Source: Rhodobiaceae bacterium UBA7378 (lineage in GTDB: Bacteria; Pseudomonadota; Alphaproteobacteria; RS24). From it: a stretch of DNA of 23,427 nt. Both the position numbers and the translations under genes were made by a program. Where the stretch lies: NCBI GenBank assembly GCA_002469805.1, contig DKNW01000044.1:1930-25356 (forward strand), read 5' to 3'. Shown here piece by piece: positions 1 to 7,281 of the stretch; positions within the stretch are counted from its first letter, which is position 1, and each line of letters begins with the position of its first letter. Under the pieces are notes generated by a model. That model had not been told where the DNA came from. It saw only the letters and a program-made list of their open reading frames with translations, and ran no database searches.

Positions 1-227
1 CAATTTCCGAACTGGCGCGCAAAAATGGCGCGACGGTTATTTCGGCAACTGGCAACATGGTGGGGCTGACACAGGCTTATGATGATATTGCTGTCTTGCA
101 TGATGGTGTGTTGCGGTGGCACGGTAGTGCAAAGACTGCCGCAGGAGAAAGCAATCCATGGTTGGGTCAGCTGCTTTCCGGCAGCCGCGAGGGTCCGATA
201 GAAACCATTAATTTTGAAGCCCATTAG
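1..227 (+). CDS. mlaF: MlaF-like phospholipid-transport ABC ATPase, C-terminal end (partial)
   Basis: Only the last 74 codons are present; the reading frame enters at base 3 and ends with TAG at 225-227. The visible part is the end of an ABC ATPase: a beta strand (ATVIS), the position of the H-loop, then AYDDIAVLHDGVLRWHG, the usual 'IADRIAMLxEGxIxWxG' segment of Mla (Ttg2A) ATPases. It ends with WLGQLLSGSREGPIE, like the 'F..G..DGPI' tail of MlaF. In the family this subunit powers phospholipid transport between inner and outer membrane with MlaE, MlaB and MlaD. Oddly, the expected switch histidine (THDM in relatives) reads TGNM here. The msrA ribosome-binding site overlaps the stop codon, so the two are probably co-transcribed. 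Family assignment is fairly sure; the Walker motifs lie outside the window. Confidence 0.72.
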   Translation, partial: ISELARKNGATVISATGNMVGLTQAYDDIAVLHDGVLRWHGSAKTAAGESNPWLGQLLSGSREGPIETINFEAH

Positions 228-238
228 GAGATTTTGCG

Positions 239-889
239 ATGTTTGGACTGAACAAGAAAACGGAAATGCCGAGCCATGATACAGCTTTGCCTGGGCGAGA
301 TATGACAATGCCCGTGTCACCACGCCATTTCGTACTCGACACAGCCATGCAAGCGCCATGGCCTGAAAATACCGAATTGGCGATGTTTGGCATGGGATGT
401 TTCTGGGGCGCAGAAAGGAAATTTTGGCAGGCCGACGGCGTTTACTCGACGCAAGTTGGTTATGCCGCCGGGCTGACGCCAAACCCGACTTACGAAGAAG
501 TATGCTCTGGACGAACCGGCCATAATGAGGTTGTGCAGGTGGTGTTTGACACAACCCTTACCAGCTATGCAGAGATGCTTGCAGTTTTCTGGGAAAACCA
601 CAACCCGACGCAAGGCATGCGCCAAGGCAATGATATTGGGACGCAATACCGGTCGGGCATTTACGCCTTCTCCGAAGCTCAAGTCACGCTGGCCCGCACC
701 TCAAAAGAGACGTTTCAAGCCGACCTGCGGGCGGCAGGCTATGGCGACATTACGACTGAAATTCTGGACGCACCTACGTTTTTTTACGCTGAAGACTACC
801 ACCAGCAATATCTTGGCAAAAATCCTAATGGCTATTGCGGTCTCGGTGGTACCGGCGTCAGCTGCCCGATCGGTGTTAATGTCGGGTAA
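239..889 (+). CDS. msrA: Peptide-methionine (S)-S-oxide reductase MsrA
   Basis: Repairs methionine-S-sulfoxide in proteins and free methionine, using thioredoxin as reductant. The 216-residue protein carries the family signature GCFWGAE with the catalytic Cys54. It also has the substrate-pocket segments YAAG, PTYEEVCSGRTGHNE and EDYHQQYL, and the C-terminal GYCGLGGTGVSC with two likely resolving cysteines (C200 and C209). The first ~45 residues are an extension ahead of the catalytic core, as in the long E. coli-type MsrA; no signal peptide is seen, so it should be cytoplasmic. The start at 239 is supported by AGGAG at 226-230, eight bases upstream and overlapping the stop of the mlaF-like gene. 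It is convergent with the TonB receptor gene, 46 bp away, with no clear terminator between them. Confidence 0.95.
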   Translation: MFGLNKKTEMPSHDTALPGRDMTMPVSPRHFVLDTAMQAPWPENTELAMFGMGCFWGAERKFWQADGVYSTQVGYAAGLTPNPTYEEVCSGRTGHNEVVQVVFDTTLTSYAEMLAVFWENHNPTQGMRQGNDIGTQYRSGIYAFSEAQVTLARTSKETFQADLRAAGYGDITTEILDAPTFFYAEDYHQQYLGKNPNGYCGLGGTGVSCPIGVNVG

Positions 890-935
890 ACGCTGTCAGC
901 CAGTACCAAAAAGAGCAGCTAGCCTGCAAACGCCT

Positions 936-3023
936 TTAGTAAGACGCTTTTACGCCAAACATGAAGCGCTGCGGCTCGCCCGGGAAATAGCGTTTATCGC
1001 CAAACCAGACATCGGCACGCTTGGCGTAGTCTTCGTCAAACAGGTTAAGCACGCGGGCTTCAAGTGAAAGGCCATCGCGGACGTTCATGTTTACGGCGAG
1101 GTTAACGAGGTCGTGACCGTCATATTTGGTCGTGTTCGACGCATCCATATAATAGCTGCCTACATGTTCCCATTGCGCCGAAGCACTGACGCGCGAGCTT
1201 GCCTGCCAGCGCACAACCGTATTGCCTAGCGTGTCTGGTGCGCTGTCGATATCGTTGCCATCGCTAATTGATTCCAGCGCATTGCCGCCTGAAACATCGC
1301 GATTAAAAGCGTACTCATGGCTGGCCCAGCTCAACCCGCTATGCAGGCTCAAAACGTCGCTCATCTGCCAATCAAGTTCGACTTCGATACCCTGATGAGT
1401 GGTTTCACCATCGGTTTCGTAATAGTCGCTCCCGTCGCGGAAATGGTAGTTTTCCTTACGCATCGTGAACACGCTGATTTCATATGACAGGTCTTGTCCG
1501 GCAACACGGTAACCGATCTCGAAACTATCGAGTGTTTCACTGTCGACGTCAGCGGGATTGGGCTCTAGCGGGCCTGTCTTGTCGGCGTCGCGTAAGCGAT
1601 AGAGATCCGTTGTTTGCGGTGCCCGCGCAGCCCGTGTGAGGCTGGCGAAGACACGACGATTATCGTTTAGTCGGTGCACGAGCGCCAGCTTTGGCGATAC
1701 ATCAAAAAACTCGTCCGTGCGATCGGCGGGCCGGAATAGTTTACCTTGCAAGCCATCATCGGTGCGGTTGTCGTAATCATATTCGGTATATTCTGCGCGC
1801 AAGCCAGTGGTTAAGTCCGTCGCGTCGCTGAGGTGCCAGACCGCATGTACATAAGGGGCTAGCGTGGTGGCATCAACTTCATAGTCATAATGCGTGCCGA
1901 CCAAATAGTTGAAGGCTTGAAAAGAAGGCGTCGCCGTTTGGGTTTGTATTTCGGTTAGTTTCCCAGTTGTCAGCTCGCCGTCAATGCCAGTGACGTAAGA
2001 CACGCTGCCAGCATCACGGGCATAGGAAAGCTGGGCACCAATGCTTGTATGCTCGTTCTCCTCCACTGCCTTGCCAGGCAGAAAGTGCATCAGAAATTCC
2101 ATATCATTGGTGCGGATATAAGGTGTCATGGTGAAGGTTGCGCCATCTTCCAATGTGCGTTCCATGCGAAGGAAGCTGCGCAAAGCTTGGGCATCGCGAT
2201 AGGCTTCGGGGAACGGGTTAGTCTTGGCGCAGCTTTCGTCTTCATAGGCTTCTTGGCCGCTTGCACAGTCCTCTGTTTTCACATATCCGGCTGTTTCCTG
2301 ATTGAGGTTCATGCCAGCCAGCGAAAAATGATAGTCAGTCGCGCCGTTGCGCCACTGTGTTTCGACGCGCATCTTCTGTTGTTCGAAGCCGGAATTGGCG
2401 CGATAGCCTTCCTCGTCGCCATTTAAAGAAATGCTGAAGCGCGAGGCACCGTCATCATCCACATAGCTCGATTGGCCGTTAAGCGCGTAACGCCCGTATG
2501 AGCCGACGGAAGAATTGAGCTGTGTTGCGTTTTCCGAGATAGGCCCGGAAATGAGATTAATCATGCCATGCACGGCGTTGGATCCGTAAAGCGCTCTGCC
2601 TGGCCCGCGGACGATTTCAATGGTGTCGGCGTGTTCGCTCATGGCGTCCATCAGCGCATTGACGTTAGCAAAGCCGGGTGCGCGCATTGAAATGCCATCT
2701 TCCAGATACAGAAAAGAACCGGCGCCCGCGCCACCGACGAGAACAGGCGAACGAATGGCTGTCAGATGTTCTTGCCCATTACCGCGGTGTATATTGATGC
2801 CGGGTGCCTGATTGAGTAGATCGGCCGGATAATTCGACAAACGTGTGTCGGGATCAATCGTTGTGATATTGCCCGGATTTTCAAGCCGCGGCGCTTCGGT
2901 GCGCGTGGTTGTAACAACCAGCTCATCGACAAATCCGTCCGCAGATTCTTGCGCAAATACGGAATTGGGTGAGTTGCTTACCAGCGCCGCAATGAACAGC
3001 GCGCGAACGTTAAAATAAGTCAT
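936..3023 (-). CDS. TonB-dependent outer-membrane receptor, substrate unknown
   Basis: A 695-residue ligand-gated outer-membrane porin energised by TonB/ExbBD. Residues 1-24 look like a signal peptide cut after SVFA. A TonB-box-like DELVVTTTR follows near 33-41. The plug domain has LLNQAPGI, FLYLEDGISMRAPGF and the classic IEIVRGPGRALYGSNAVHGMINLISG segment (written here in parts). The rest is a beta-barrel rich in alternating aromatic strands, ending FMFGVKASY with a C-terminal aromatic residue as the BAM signal. A Cys pair 12 residues apart (CASGQEAYEDESC) probably forms a disulfide in an extracellular loop. It starts 17 bp after kdsD with GGAG about eight bases upstream, so it is probably co-transcribed with galU and kdsD. 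No ligand-specific partner gene is adjacent; iron chelate, cobalamin or a sugar are all possible. Confidence 0.88.
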   Translation of the reverse strand: MTYFNVRALFIAALVSNSPNSVFAQESADGFVDELVVTTTRTEAPRLENPGNITTIDPDTRLSNYPADLLNQAPGINIHRGNGQEHLTAIRSPVLVGGAGAGSFLYLEDGISMRAPGFANVNALMDAMSEHADTIEIVRGPGRALYGSNAVHGMINLISGPISENATQLNSSVGSYGRYALNGQSSYVDDDGASRFSISLNGDEEGYRANSGFEQQKMRVETQWRNGATDYHFSLAGMNLNQETAGYVKTEDCASGQEAYEDESCAKTNPFPEAYRDAQALRSFLRMERTLEDGATFTMTPYIRTNDMEFLMHFLPGKAVEENEHTSIGAQLSYARDAGSVSYVTGIDGELTTGKLTEIQTQTATPSFQAFNYLVGTHYDYEVDATTLAPYVHAVWHLSDATDLTTGLRAEYTEYDYDNRTDDGLQGKLFRPADRTDEFFDVSPKLALVHRLNDNRRVFASLTRAARAPQTTDLYRLRDADKTGPLEPNPADVDSETLDSFEIGYRVAGQDLSYEISVFTMRKENYHFRDGSDYYETDGETTHQGIEVELDWQMSDVLSLHSGLSWASHEYAFNRDVSGGNALESISDGNDIDSAPDTLGNTVVRWQASSRVSASAQWEHVGSYYMDASNTTKYDGHDLVNLAVNMNVRDGLSLEARVLNLFDEDYAKRADVWFGDKRYFPGEPQRFMFGVKASY

Positions 3024-3040
3024 TATAAATGCTCCCTAAA

Positions 3041-3997
3041 TCAAGCGACCCCGATCCGCAATAGATCGAGAATATGTACAAGCCCCTCCGGCTTTTTCTC
3101 TTCACAAATAAACAGGCATTGGATGTTACGTGTGTTCATAATATTCAACGCTTCGCCGCACACCGTGTCCGATCCAATGGTTATCGGATCTGGTGTCATG
3201 ATATCTTCGACATTTTTTGAGAGGAGATCATCCGCCATATGCCGACGCAGATCACCATCGGTAACCAGACCGGCCATCTGGCCGTCGGGCTGTTGAACAC
3301 CAAGGCACCCAAAGCCTTTTTCCGTCATCGTAATGAGTGCCTTGTCCATGCGCGTGCCGATCGGCACAATCGGTAGGGCCGCATCTTTATGCATAATCTC
3401 GTGGACCAGCACCAAGCCAGCCCCCAGCTTGCCACCGGGGTGGAAATTTTTAAAGTCGGCGGACGTGAATTTGCGTTGCTCGAGAAGCGCGACCGCCAGC
3501 GCATCGCCAAGCGCGAGTTGCATGGTGGTCGATGTCGTCGGGGCCAATCCGTTGGGGCAGGCCTCTTTACTTTTGGGCAAACACAGGCAGATATCTGCCG
3601 CGCGCCCTAAAAGGCTGTCAGCGCCAGAAGTGAGACCAATGAGCGGGATTGAGAAGCGCTTGGCATAGTTAATGAGATTGGATAATTCAGCTGTTTCGCC
3701 GGACCATGAAAGGGCCAGAATTGCATCATTTTGGGTGATCATGCCAAGGTCGCCATGGCTGGCCTCACTGGGATGGACGAACTGGGCTGGTGTGCCGGTC
3801 GATGCCATTGTTGCGGTGATTTTCGCGCCAATATGTCCACTTTTGCCCATGCCGGACACAATCACGCGCCCGCTAATATTCGCCAATACTGTGACGGCTT
3901 GCGTGAACGCGTCATCAAGTGTTGCAGACAAAGCCTGCAAGCCTTCTATTTCCGTGGCTAATGTGCGCCTGGCGGAGTTAAGTGATGTGTCGTTCAT
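3041..3997 (-). CDS. kdsD: D-arabinose-5-phosphate isomerase (KpsF/GutQ family)
   Basis: Interconverts ribulose-5-P and arabinose-5-P, the first step towards Kdo of lipopolysaccharide. The 318 residues match the family length: an N-terminal SIS domain with SGMGKSGHIGAK (48-59), HPSEASHGDLGM (75-86, the metal/substrate histidine region) and SWSGET, then two CBS domains over about residues 205-318. KFKNFHPGG-type sequence appears as DFKNFHPGGKLG, typical of KdsD/KpsF. The start ATG has only a weak CGGAT-like Shine-Dalgarno. It lies about 73 bp downstream of galU and 17 bp upstream of the TonB receptor, all on the minus strand. The context with galU and, across a divergent promoter, manC points to envelope polysaccharide or LPS synthesis. 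GutQ-like paralogues have the same activity, so the reaction is safe although the symbol is by homology. Confidence 0.93.
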   Translation of the reverse strand: MNDTSLNSARRTLATEIEGLQALSATLDDAFTQAVTVLANISGRVIVSGMGKSGHIGAKITATMASTGTPAQFVHPSEASHGDLGMITQNDAILALSWSGETAELSNLINYAKRFSIPLIGLTSGADSLLGRAADICLCLPKSKEACPNGLAPTTSTTMQLALGDALAVALLEQRKFTSADFKNFHPGGKLGAGLVLVHEIMHKDAALPIVPIGTRMDKALITMTEKGFGCLGVQQPDGQMAGLVTDGDLRRHMADDLLSKNVEDIMTPDPITIGSDTVCGEALNIMNTRNIQCLFICEEKKPEGLVHILDLLRIGVA

Positions 3998-4070
3998 ACG
4001 TGTATATCCGTGTCATCTGGCGATGAATATGCACGAAGGGCTGATAAATGTCATTACTCGGCTAAAAACC

Positions 4071-4976
4071 TTATGTCGCACTATAGGCATCGATAATCGA
4101 CTGCAACATGGGACGCAGATTTTCGCCCAAATCGCTCTGATCGCCAGCCCCGTTGGGTGATAGCGCGTAAGCCAGATTTGCGGCGAGAAATCCGGCGCGA
4201 TTACCACAATCATAGCGTCGGCCGTCAAATCTGAAGCCGTGCAGCGGCAAACTGCCGATTAATCTGGCAAGTGTGTCTGTGATTTGAATTTCCCCGCCCG
4301 CGCCTTTGTTGAATTGCGACAAGTCTTCCATAACACTCGGGTCCAGAATGTAGCGCCCGATAATCGCCAGTGTCGATGGCGCAGCTTCGGGTGATGGCTT
4401 TTCGACCAGACCCTTCACCTCGACCAGAGGTCCGGTTTCAGCGCCGGGGTTCAGCACACCATAGCGGCTTGTATGCTCGCGCGGCACGGTTTCAACGGCC
4501 ACTAAATTGCCGCCGACTTCTTCATATTGTTTGACCATTTGCGATAGACACCCGGTTTTATGCAGCACCATGTCGTCAGGAAGAATAACTGCAAACGGTT
4601 CGTCGCCGACGGCTTCATGGGCGCACCAAATGGCGTGGCCGAGCCCTAGTGGTTGGTCTTGATAAACTTCCGTAATCTTGGCGGTTTCGGGCAGACCTGC
4701 TTGCAAAAGCGCCAGTTGGTCGTCCTTTCCGCGCGCGGTCAAAACTTCCTCATAGGCTGGCGCAGGAGAGAAATGCTCAAGAATTGCGCGCTTATGAGGC
4801 GAGGTTACAAAAATAAACTCCGTACATCCCGCCGCGGCAGCTTCCTCAATGGCCCATTGGATGAGCGGCCGGTCGACGACCGGAAGCATTTCTTTCGGCA
4901 CAGCTTTTGTCGCTGGTAAAAATCGTGTGCCAAGTCCGGCAACAGGGAAAACAACTTTTCGGATGGTTTGCGCCAT
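4071..4976 (-). CDS. galU: UTP--glucose-1-phosphate uridylyltransferase
   Basis: Makes UDP-glucose from UTP and glucose-1-P, feeding LPS, exopolysaccharide and osmoregulated glucans. From the chosen start it has 301 residues. Visible motifs are the nucleotide-binding GLGTRFLPATKAVPKEML near the N-terminus, WAIEEAAAAG, ILPDDM, VEKPSPEAAPS, GRYIL, EIQITDTLARL and RRYDCGNRAGFLAAN. An in-frame ATG 15 bp upstream (4991) exists. The start at 4976 is preferred because AGGAAA sits six bases ahead of it and the protein then begins MAQTIRKVVFPVAGLG as in relatives. It is the first gene of the probable galU-kdsD-TonB receptor transcript and is divergent from manC across 73 bp. Confidence 0.94.
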   Translation of the reverse strand: MAQTIRKVVFPVAGLGTRFLPATKAVPKEMLPVVDRPLIQWAIEEAAAAGCTEFIFVTSPHKRAILEHFSPAPAYEEVLTARGKDDQLALLQAGLPETAKITEVYQDQPLGLGHAIWCAHEAVGDEPFAVILPDDMVLHKTGCLSQMVKQYEEVGGNLVAVETVPREHTSRYGVLNPGAETGPLVEVKGLVEKPSPEAAPSTLAIIGRYILDPSVMEDLSQFNKGAGGEIQITDTLARLIGSLPLHGFRFDGRRYDCGNRAGFLAANLAYALSPNGAGDQSDLGENLRPMLQSIIDAYSAT

Positions 4977-5013
4977 GTCAATTTCCTGCATTATCGTGTG
5001 AAAGGGTCAGGTG

Positions 5014-5032
5014 AATCTGATATATGCAGATT
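5014..5032. promoter_or_regulatory. Dyad in the galU/manC divergent promoter region
   Basis: AATCTG at 5014-5019 and CAGATT at 5027-5032 form a perfect 6-bp inverted repeat with a 7-bp spacer. It lies in the 73-bp gap between the two divergent sugar-nucleotide genes and ends five bases before the manC AAGGAG. It could be an operator seen by both promoters, or the base of a small leader hairpin. No convincing -35/-10 pair could be picked on either strand. Confidence 0.3.
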
Positions 5033-5049
5033 GTATAAGGAGATCGGCG

Positions 5050-6150
5050 ATGGCTCAATGCATTCCGGTAATTATGTCTGGTGGCGCCGGAACGCGCCTT
5101 TGGCCCGCGTCACGCATTGACCGGCCAAAACAATTTCTTCCCCTTGTGACACAGCACTCCATGTTTGCTGAAACTCTTGCCCGCGTGCCTGTTGGTGCGC
5201 TCTACCAGCAACCAGTCATCATCGGCAATGCCCAGCACGAAGACCTCATTGCGCGCGCACTGGACAGCGCCGACGTTACCGCCGCCCATATATTGCTTGA
5301 ACCCGAAGGGCGCAATACTGCCGCAGCTATTTGTCTTGCGGCGTTGCAGATTGCCTTCGACGACCCATCCGCCATCATGTTGGTGCTGCCATCCGACCAT
5401 ATTGTCGCCGATATTGTGGCGTTTGATGCGGCTATCACGACCGCTATTGCCGCGGCGCAGGAAGGGGCTATTGTCACTTTTGGAATTGTGCCCGATGGCC
5501 CTGAGACCGGGTATGGATATAGTCGTGCTGGCGCGCCGCGCGCCGATGGCGGTTTTGCAATCCATAGTTTCACCGAAAAACCCGACCGGGCGACCGCGGA
5601 GGCGTGGCTCGCTGAAGGCGGGTATAGCTGGAATAGTGGTATTTTCGTTTTTTCGGCGCACAGCATTTTGGACGAATTGGAAACCCACTGCCCGCAGATT
5701 TACGCTGCGTGCGTGGCGGCTCTTGGACAAAGCCGCCGCGACGGCGTCATGGTGTATCCAGATGCATCCGCATTTGCCGCGGCCGAGGCACTGCCGATCG
5801 ATATTGCAGTGATGGAGAAAACCGCACGCGGCGTGGTTCTGCCGGTTGATATGGGGTGGAACGATGTCGGGTCGTGGGCGGCCTTATGGCAAAGCCGGAC
5901 CCGCGATGCTTCAGATAATGCCTTGCATGGCGACACGCTTGTGATCGACAGCCAGAATAATTTTGTACATGCCGATAGTCGGTTGGTTGTTCTTGCCGGT
6001 ATGCAAGATGTGGTGGTCATTGAAACGCAAGACGTTGTGCTGGTTATGCCAAAATCTGAAACCCAGCGCGTTAAGCAGGTCGTCGATGTCCTGAAAAAAG
6101 ATGGGCGGGACGAAGCGATCCACACGGTCGTAAAAAACGGAGTAAACTAA
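5050..6150 (+). CDS. manC: Mannose-1-phosphate guanylyltransferase, single-domain ManC
   Basis: Forms GDP-mannose from GTP and mannose-1-P. The start at 5050 has AAGGAG (5037-5042) seven bases upstream and gives 366 residues beginning MAQCIPVIMSGGAGTRLWP; an upstream in-frame ATG at 5011 lacks a site. Motifs: GGAGTRLWPASRxxxPKQFLPL (11-32), EGRNTAAAI (86-94), PSDHIV (114-119), PETGYGY (151-157), FTEKPD (174-179), WNSGIF (194-199). The C-terminal third is the short beta-helix region seen in GMPs. The type II phosphomannose-isomerase cupin domain found in many ~470-residue ManC/AlgA proteins is absent. The downstream AGE-family gene probably supplies that isomerase. First gene of a five-gene plus-strand run. 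Confidence 0.92.
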   Translation: MAQCIPVIMSGGAGTRLWPASRIDRPKQFLPLVTQHSMFAETLARVPVGALYQQPVIIGNAQHEDLIARALDSADVTAAHILLEPEGRNTAAAICLAALQIAFDDPSAIMLVLPSDHIVADIVAFDAAITTAIAAAQEGAIVTFGIVPDGPETGYGYSRAGAPRADGGFAIHSFTEKPDRATAEAWLAEGGYSWNSGIFVFSAHSILDELETHCPQIYAACVAALGQSRRDGVMVYPDASAFAAAEALPIDIAVMEKTARGVVLPVDMGWNDVGSWAALWQSRTRDASDNALHGDTLVIDSQNNFVHADSRLVVLAGMQDVVVIETQDVVLVMPKSETQRVKQVVDVLKKDGRDEAIHTVVKNGVN

Positions 6151-6151
6151 C

Positions 6152-6178
6152 ATGGTCATGAAAGAAAAAAAGAAATGA
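6152..6178 (+). other. Eight-codon ORF with A AAA AAG slippery heptamer before the AGE isomerase gene
   Basis: ATG at 6152 starts MVMKEKKK and stops at TGA 6176-6178, overlapping the ATG (6175) of the next gene as ATGA. GGAG at 6139-6142 lies nine bases upstream, a better ribosome site than the one before 6175. In this frame, bases 6166-6172 read A AAA AAG, the strongest bacterial -1 slippery heptamer. A -1 slip would enter the frame of the 6175 gene and bypass the TGA. Six bases further, CGATG-CATA-CATCG (6179-6192) can form a 5-bp hairpin. It may act as a translational coupler, a frameshift leader, or simply be a homopolymer-length error in the assembly. Confidence 0.4.
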
Positions 6179-7281
6179 CGATGCATACATCGCGAGGCCT
6201 CAGCTGGCTTTTTGATACCGCCTTACCTCTATGGGCTGGGCAAGGGGTCGATAGCGATACCCATTTATTTTATGAAGCGCTTGATTTCCACGGCAATGAT
6301 GGGGGGTTTGAGACGGTGCGCTCACGAGTTCAGGCGCGCCAGATTTATGTTTTTGCCAGTGCGCATGCGGCGGGCTGGTCGGGACCGGCGCTGGAACTGG
6401 CCGAGGCTGGTTTTTTCGTGATGCGTGCTGGTGGCTGGCGAACGGGCAAGGGCTGGGCGGCACGATTAGACCGGCAGGGTAACGGCCTGGATTGGCAAGG
6501 TGATCTGTACGATCAAGCCTTTGTTCTGCTGGCACTTGCGCGTTTGTTTGAGGTGACTGGCGCACCCGAATACCAGCGCCATATTGACGAGACATTGGCT
6601 TTCATTGATACCGAATTGAAGGATGAACATGGTGGTTATAGCGAGAACCTTGCGCGAGTGACACCGCGTCGGCAAAACTCACATATGCATTTGCTGGAAG
6701 CATTTTTAGCTTTGAGCACTGCCACGGGGGATGACGCATTTATCGCACGCGCGCAGGGCACTTTGGATTTGTTCGCGGCACATTTTGTAAATGCAGAAAA
6801 TCAGGGCGTGCATGAAATGTTTGATGCGGCGTGGCATCGCGTGCCGGGGGGACTGGAGCCTGGACACATTTTCGAATGGTCGTATTTATTAACCTGGTTG
6901 AGTTTTTGCGCGGATGATGCGCCGTTGATCGATCAGGCACGCGATTTGTTTACTTACGCAAAGGCAAGCGGTTTGTCGCATGACGGGTTCGCGGTTGATG
7001 CGATAGATGAAGACGCGCGCGTCACCCTACCAACGCGACGGCTATGGCCGCAGACTGAATATTTGCGCGCGCTTCAGCTTTTTGCACCGGGAGAATATGA
7101 GCGGTTTCAGGCGCTTGTTTTTGACAGCTATCTTGATACTGATGTTAATGGGTTGTGGCACGATAAATATAATCTGGATGGTGGATTAGATTGTGTCCGC
7201 GTTCCGGCCAGTTCGCTGTATCATTTATGGGGCGGGCTTATGCCTGTCGATGGGGGGCTTGTCAGTCAATGCAAGACTTAA
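6175..7281 (+). CDS. AGE-family isomerase, probable mannose-6-phosphate isomerase
   Basis: Member of the N-acylglucosamine 2-epimerase/YihS/PMI (alpha6/alpha6 barrel) family, 368 residues. The family motifs are intact: SRVQARQIYVFASAHAAGW (50-68, conserved Arg and His), LYDQAF (111-116), NSHMHLLEA (168-176), EPGHIFEWSYLL (228-239) and RRLWPQTEYLRA (288-299). Relatives epimerise or isomerise aldoses/ketoses. Next to a ManC without its isomerase domain, interconversion of fructose-6-P and mannose-6-P is the likely role, completing supply for GDP-mannose except for a phosphomannomutase that is not here. The ATG at 6175 has a poor Shine-Dalgarno (purine run only); ATG 6181 is an alternative, and a coupled mini-ORF precedes it. 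The stop TAA overlaps the ATG of the transglycosylase gene. Cellobiose or GlcNAc 2-epimerase cannot be excluded by sequence alone. Confidence 0.85.
   Translation: MTMHTSRGLSWLFDTALPLWAGQGVDSDTHLFYEALDFHGNDGGFETVRSRVQARQIYVFASAHAAGWSGPALELAEAGFFVMRAGGWRTGKGWAARLDRQGNGLDWQGDLYDQAFVLLALARLFEVTGAPEYQRHIDETLAFIDTELKDEHGGYSENLARVTPRRQNSHMHLLEAFLALSTATGDDAFIARAQGTLDLFAAHFVNAENQGVHEMFDAAWHRVPGGLEPGHIFEWSYLLTWLSFCADDAPLIDQARDLFTYAKASGLSHDGFAVDAIDEDARVTLPTRRLWPQTEYLRALQLFAPGEYERFQALVFDSYLDTDVNGLWHDKYNLDGGLDCVRVPASSLYHLWGGLMPVDGGLVSQCKT

Noticed and set aside
525..1067. A 180-codon plus-strand frame overlapping msrA and the receptor end
   Set aside because: It runs in a second frame through conserved MsrA sequence and then antisense to the receptor C-terminus; composition is Arg/Lys/Pro-rich and family-less.
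5030..5045. TATAAG just before manC as a -10 element
   Set aside because: Transcription from it would start after the AAGGAG ribosome site, leaving manC without one.
5110..5812. Long frames on both strands (206 and 215 codons) inside manC
   Set aside because: manC motifs are continuous through the region in its own frame; the others have no family features.
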